A stretch of 7,926 bases of DNA, taken from positions 1 through 7,926 of the forward strand of contig CAZECE010000062.1 in NCBI GenBank assembly GCA_964510525.1, given 5' to 3'. This document shows, one piece after another, positions 5,605-7,926 of the stretch. Positions within the stretch are counted from its first letter, which is position 1. Each line of letters begins with the position of its first letter. Origin of the DNA: CAZECE01 sp964510525. Lineage in GTDB: Bacteria > Pseudomonadota > Gammaproteobacteria > Pseudomonadales > JANQJO01. The notes beneath the pieces are model-generated. The model saw only the letters and a list, made by a program, of their open reading frames with translations. It did no database searches and had not been told where the DNA came from. The position numbers and the translations under genes are program-made.

Positions 5605-6684
5605 ATGAGTCATCGCATGAAAACATTGACCGGTTTTGGGTTATTGTCCTGTTTGCTAAGTGCTCTTGGCTGCAGTGCGCTGACCGGGGAGCGTGGCCCG
5701 TTTCGAGACCGAAGCTTTGATTACTTACAGGCCAACAGCGTTGAGCCCATAGCCGAGGTGCAAACGGCCAAAGAGTACCAATTATTAGTCCCGCCTGTTG
5801 GCTCGCATCCACGTCCTTGGGTGCCGTCGGAAGCGCGGCCAGTGCCTCGTGCCCAGCTGGTAGCGCGCTCCGGCTTTGGGGGCAGCTTGCAGCTCAGGCG
5901 ACTGGAGTCGGAGCAGTGGATCTGGTCGGATCAATCCTTAAAACGGCTTTCTATTTTGTTGGCCGAGTTTTTAGAGGCTGAGGACTTGCCAGAAGATCGA
6001 GCGCATAAAACCTTGAGTCAGTTTCAAACACGCTGGTTAACCGAAAGCGAGTTACGCATTGAAAAAGGGTTTTTCGGTAAATTACGCCTCTTTAACAACA
6101 CTCGAGGGCGTTTGTCTTTTAAGATCGTTTCAGCGGATACCCCCAGTACCTACACGATTCGAGTGGCGGCCGAGTTGGTGCGCTGGGAAGCGGGGAAGCC
6201 GGTGCTCGTGGATCAGCGTGAGAAAGACCCCAAAACCGCTGAGGCTCAGATAAAACTGGCGAACCAGTGGACCGATACGCTTTATGAGTATTTGACGGCT
6301 CACTGGCAAGAAGAACAGTCGGTGGCTGCGGTGCAAACCGTCGATGCGTTTACCGTGAACTTGGTGCAAGATGGCAATGGGTATCCGATGCTCACAATAG
6401 ACCAAGACTTTATGGTGAGCTGGGAATTGGTAGGCGAAACTTTACTTCAATTAAGCGTCCCCGTAGAAGATTTGGATCGTACGTTGGCGATTTATTTCAT
6501 TCGTATTCCGTCACGCTCACGTCCTGAGTTGGCGGAGCAAATTTTTGAGTTGCACTTGATGCGCAATGAACAAGGTTCGCAACTCACGTTATCTAGGAAT
6601 CAGGATGAGTTGGCGCCCAAGGATGTCAGCCAAGAGTTTTTCGAGATTTTGTATGCCAAGATGCAGCAGCAGTCAAACCAGTAG
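5605..6684 (+). CDS. bamC: Outer-membrane assembly lipoprotein BamC (NlpB/DapX family)
   Basis: Lipoprotein subunit of the BAM complex that folds and inserts beta-barrel proteins in the outer membrane. From ATG 5605 it is 359 residues. The signal peptide runs to LLSALGC (lipobox, lipidated Cys23 in this numbering; Ala at -3 is slightly atypical). Next comes the BamC N-terminal lasso-like segment FRDRSFDYLQANSVEPI (33–49), with VPPVG typical of this region. Then come two helix-grip-type domains, about 85–235 and 258–356; the second opens with GNGYPMLTIDQDFMVSWELVGETL, the counterpart of the E. coli GLPMLVVRGPFNVVWQRL segment. The start is uncertain: in-frame GTG 5575 overlaps the end of dapA, ATG 5593 lies 1 base past its stop, and ATG 5617 is also possible. 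None has a clear ribosome binding site, so translation is probably coupled to dapA. The gene is followed by purC after 9 bp. Confidence 0.93.
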   Translation: MSHRMKTLTGFGLLSCLLSALGCSALTGERGPFRDRSFDYLQANSVEPIAEVQTAKEYQLLVPPVGSHPRPWVPSEARPVPRAQLVARSGFGGSLQLRRLESEQWIWSDQSLKRLSILLAEFLEAEDLPEDRAHKTLSQFQTRWLTESELRIEKGFFGKLRLFNNTRGRLSFKIVSADTPSTYTIRVAAELVRWEAGKPVLVDQREKDPKTAEAQIKLANQWTDTLYEYLTAHWQEEQSVAAVQTVDAFTVNLVQDGNGYPMLTIDQDFMVSWELVGETLLQLSVPVEDLDRTLAIYFIRIPSRSRPELAEQIFELHLMRNEQGSQLTLSRNQDELAPKDVSQEFFEILYAKMQQQSNQ

Positions 6685-6686
6685 GA
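6683..6686 (+). promoter_or_regulatory. Ribosome binding site of purC inside the bamC stop
   Basis: AGGA overlaps the TAG stop of bamC and is 7 bases before the purC ATG at 6694, so it fixes the purC start and indicates tight translational linkage with bamC. Confidence 0.6.
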
Positions 6687-6693
6687 CCTTTTA

Positions 6694-7410
6694 ATGCAAA
6701 CTCAAACTAAAGACCCTCTCTATTCCGGTAAAGCGAAGTCTGTTTATGCCACCGAACACCCGGACCAATTTATGATGGAGTTTCGGGACGATGTCAGCGC
6801 CTTTAACGGGGTAAAAACGGCGAAGCTGTCACGTAAAGGCGAGATCAACAATCAATTTAATGCGTTTTTTATGGAAAAGCTGGAAGCGGCGGGCATTAAA
6901 ACCCACCATATTGAAACGCTCAGCGCCAACACGTCACTGGTCAAAAAGTTGGAGATGTTACCCGTTGAGTGTGTAGTAAGAAATTGGGCGGCGGGCAGTA
7001 TCTGCAAACGTTTGGGTTTATCAAAAGGGCAGATGTTAGAGCCGCCTGTGTTTGAGTTTTTTTTAAAAGACGATGACTTGGGTGATCCCATGATCAACGA
7101 CTCTCATATTGCGACCTTTGGTTGGGCGACTGCGAGCCAGGTTGATGAGATGAAACGGCTGACATTGGCCATCAATGGTATTTTGCAGCCCAGCTTTAAA
7201 GCGGCCGGTTTGTGGTTGGTGGATTACAAGTTGGAGTTTGGGGTTTATGAAGGAGAGCTTGTGTTGGGTGATGAATTCACGCCTGATGGCTGTCGTATTT
7301 GGGACAGTGAAACCAAAGAGCCTTTTGATAAAGACCGCTTTCGTCAAGACTTAGGTGATGTCGTGGCATCCTATGAAGAGGTCGCCAGAAAGTTGGGTGT
7401 ACCGCTTTAG
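6694..7410 (+). CDS. purC: Phosphoribosylaminoimidazole-succinocarboxamide (SAICAR) synthase
   Basis: ATP-dependent ligase that joins aspartate to CAIR in de novo purine synthesis, cytosolic. At 238 residues it has the standard bacterial length. Landmarks: the N-terminal LYSGKAKSVY (9–18, nucleotide-binding hairpin), DDVSAFNG (32–39), the first family signature LPVECVVRNWAAGS (89–102), DPMINDSHI (131–139), the second signature LVDYKLEFG (175–183), and LGDEFTPDGCRIWD (191–204), which carries the acidic metal/ATP-binding residues. No truncation or missing residue was seen. It is the last gene of the dapA–bamC–purC run, starts 9 bp after the bamC stop, and ends in a small terminator that overlaps its stop codon. 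Confidence 0.98.
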   Translation: MQTQTKDPLYSGKAKSVYATEHPDQFMMEFRDDVSAFNGVKTAKLSRKGEINNQFNAFFMEKLEAAGIKTHHIETLSANTSLVKKLEMLPVECVVRNWAAGSICKRLGLSKGQMLEPPVFEFFLKDDDLGDPMINDSHIATFGWATASQVDEMKRLTLAINGILQPSFKAAGLWLVDYKLEFGVYEGELVLGDEFTPDGCRIWDSETKEPFDKDRFRQDLGDVVASYEEVARKLGVPL

Positions 7411-7425
7411 AAAAAGCGTTTTATT
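7403..7425 (+). terminator. Intrinsic terminator overlapping the purC stop
   Basis: CGCTTT (7403–7408) pairs with AAAGCG (7413–7418), leaving an AGAA loop, and TTTTATT follows at 7419–7425. The stem includes the last codons and the first base of the TAG. At 6 bp with three GC pairs it is modest, but the position directly after the operon's last gene fits. Confidence 0.5.
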
Positions 7426-7458
7426 AATTCATAACATAATAATAAGAGGGTAAATATT

Positions 7459-7926
7459 ATGGTAAATTCACTGAGTGACACACAAGGTCACGCTAATCGC
7501 AACCTCGTCACTAGTAAATCCGAAAACCTTTGTTTCCCAGATGTGTCAGAAAAACGTAACTCTACTTTTAACCTTAAGAAAAAAAAAGAAAACTTAAACG
7601 AGATAAGAGCTTTTAGTTTCTATCAAGTCGGGGGGATTGATACAAAGGGTCCAGGGAAAAAATCAAAACAAATGTCTCAACCCAGTGATAAGGCCTTGCA
7701 TAAAGAGCCTAAAAGGTTGAAAGTTGCGGTTGATGGGGGGGCAGTCGTTCAAAAAGCAATTCACTTAAGCCCACAATTGGATGAGAGTCCAAAAGTGGAT
7801 GGTTTCTTAAAGTCTAGCGATATTCCTTTTAATAATCAGGAATCACCAAGCTGTAGCTCTACTGACAGTGAGCTAGCTCAAATCAATAAGCCAGTAGATT
7901 CACCGAGATTATATTTAGAACTTAAT
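7459..7926 (+). CDS. Hydrophilic Ser/Lys-rich protein of unknown function, 5' part only
   Basis: An open frame of 156 codons runs from ATG 7459 past the window end with no stop. A ribosome binding site, AAGAGGG (7444–7450), lies 8 bases upstream, which supports a real start (MVNSLSDTQG). I do not recognise the family. The visible part is strongly hydrophilic and low in predicted structure, rich in Ser, Lys, Asp, Asn and Pro, with a KKKKEN cluster (40–45) and two basic patches (KKSK 67–70, KEPKRLK 82–88). There is no signal peptide and no membrane helix. Base composition is more AT-rich than the preceding genes. The frame contains an A9 run (7579–7587), G6 (7630–7635) and G7 (7735–7741). A disordered N-terminal tail of a larger protein, for example a secreted effector, is one possibility and is only inference. 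Confidence 0.72.
   Translation, partial: MVNSLSDTQGHANRNLVTSKSENLCFPDVSEKRNSTFNLKKKKENLNEIRAFSFYQVGGIDTKGPGKKSKQMSQPSDKALHKEPKRLKVAVDGGAVVQKAIHLSPQLDESPKVDGFLKSSDIPFNNQESPSCSSTDSELAQINKPVDSPRLYLELN

Noticed and set aside
7411..7458. Promoter for the unknown gene at the right edge (CATAAT at 7435–7440)
   Set aside because: The -10-like box is reasonable, but no acceptable -35 lies 16–18 bases upstream, and AT-rich gaps produce such boxes often.
1..7926. CRISPR array, tRNA or rRNA
   Set aside because: No regularly spaced identical repeats with unique spacers, and no recognisable cloverleaf or rRNA segments were found.

Overview
The window looks like a gammaproteobacterial chromosome of moderate GC. 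The evidence is the conserved dapA–bamC–purC cluster with a divergent bcp peroxiredoxin gene next to it, an arrangement familiar from Pseudomonadales/Oceanospirillales-type genomes. BamC itself is a gammaproteobacterial/betaproteobacterial BAM subunit. I cannot name the genus from the sequence alone.

Layout from left to right. (1) Positions 2–1787, plus strand: the 3' part of an unrecognised gene (beta-rich segment plus one C-terminal membrane helix), then a DUF900-type alpha/beta-hydrolase with an intact Ser-Asp-His triad. These two form a possible functional pair. (2) Positions 1838–1949: a 112-bp non-coding palindromic element between convergent genes, built as two hairpins inside nested inverted arms. 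(3) Positions 1974–4484, minus strand: bcp (peroxiredoxin), a DUF1461-like four-helix membrane protein, and an AAA+ ATPase with a DUF4143 PD-(D/E)XK-like tail. The start of the ATPase gene is covered by a conspicuous double inverted repeat (3172–3237) that probably holds its promoter and an operator. (4) Positions 4605–7410, plus strand: dapA (lysine/diaminopimelate synthesis), bamC (outer-membrane assembly lipoprotein) and purC (purine synthesis), tightly packed and closed by a small terminator overlapping the purC stop. (5) Positions 7459–7926: the 5' part of an unrecognised hydrophilic Ser/Lys-rich protein that runs off the window and contains several homopolymer tracts.

The housekeeping block combines envelope biogenesis (DapA supplies peptidoglycan precursor, BamC helps insert outer-membrane proteins) with purine synthesis (PurC). 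Bcp is expressed from its own divergent promoter. The accessory material lies at the two ends and in the ATPase/palindrome area. The best candidates for something undescribed are the membrane-protein/hydrolase pair at the left edge, the palindromic control region of the ATPase gene, the 24-residue repetitive N-terminal extension of DapA, and the low-complexity open frame at the right edge.
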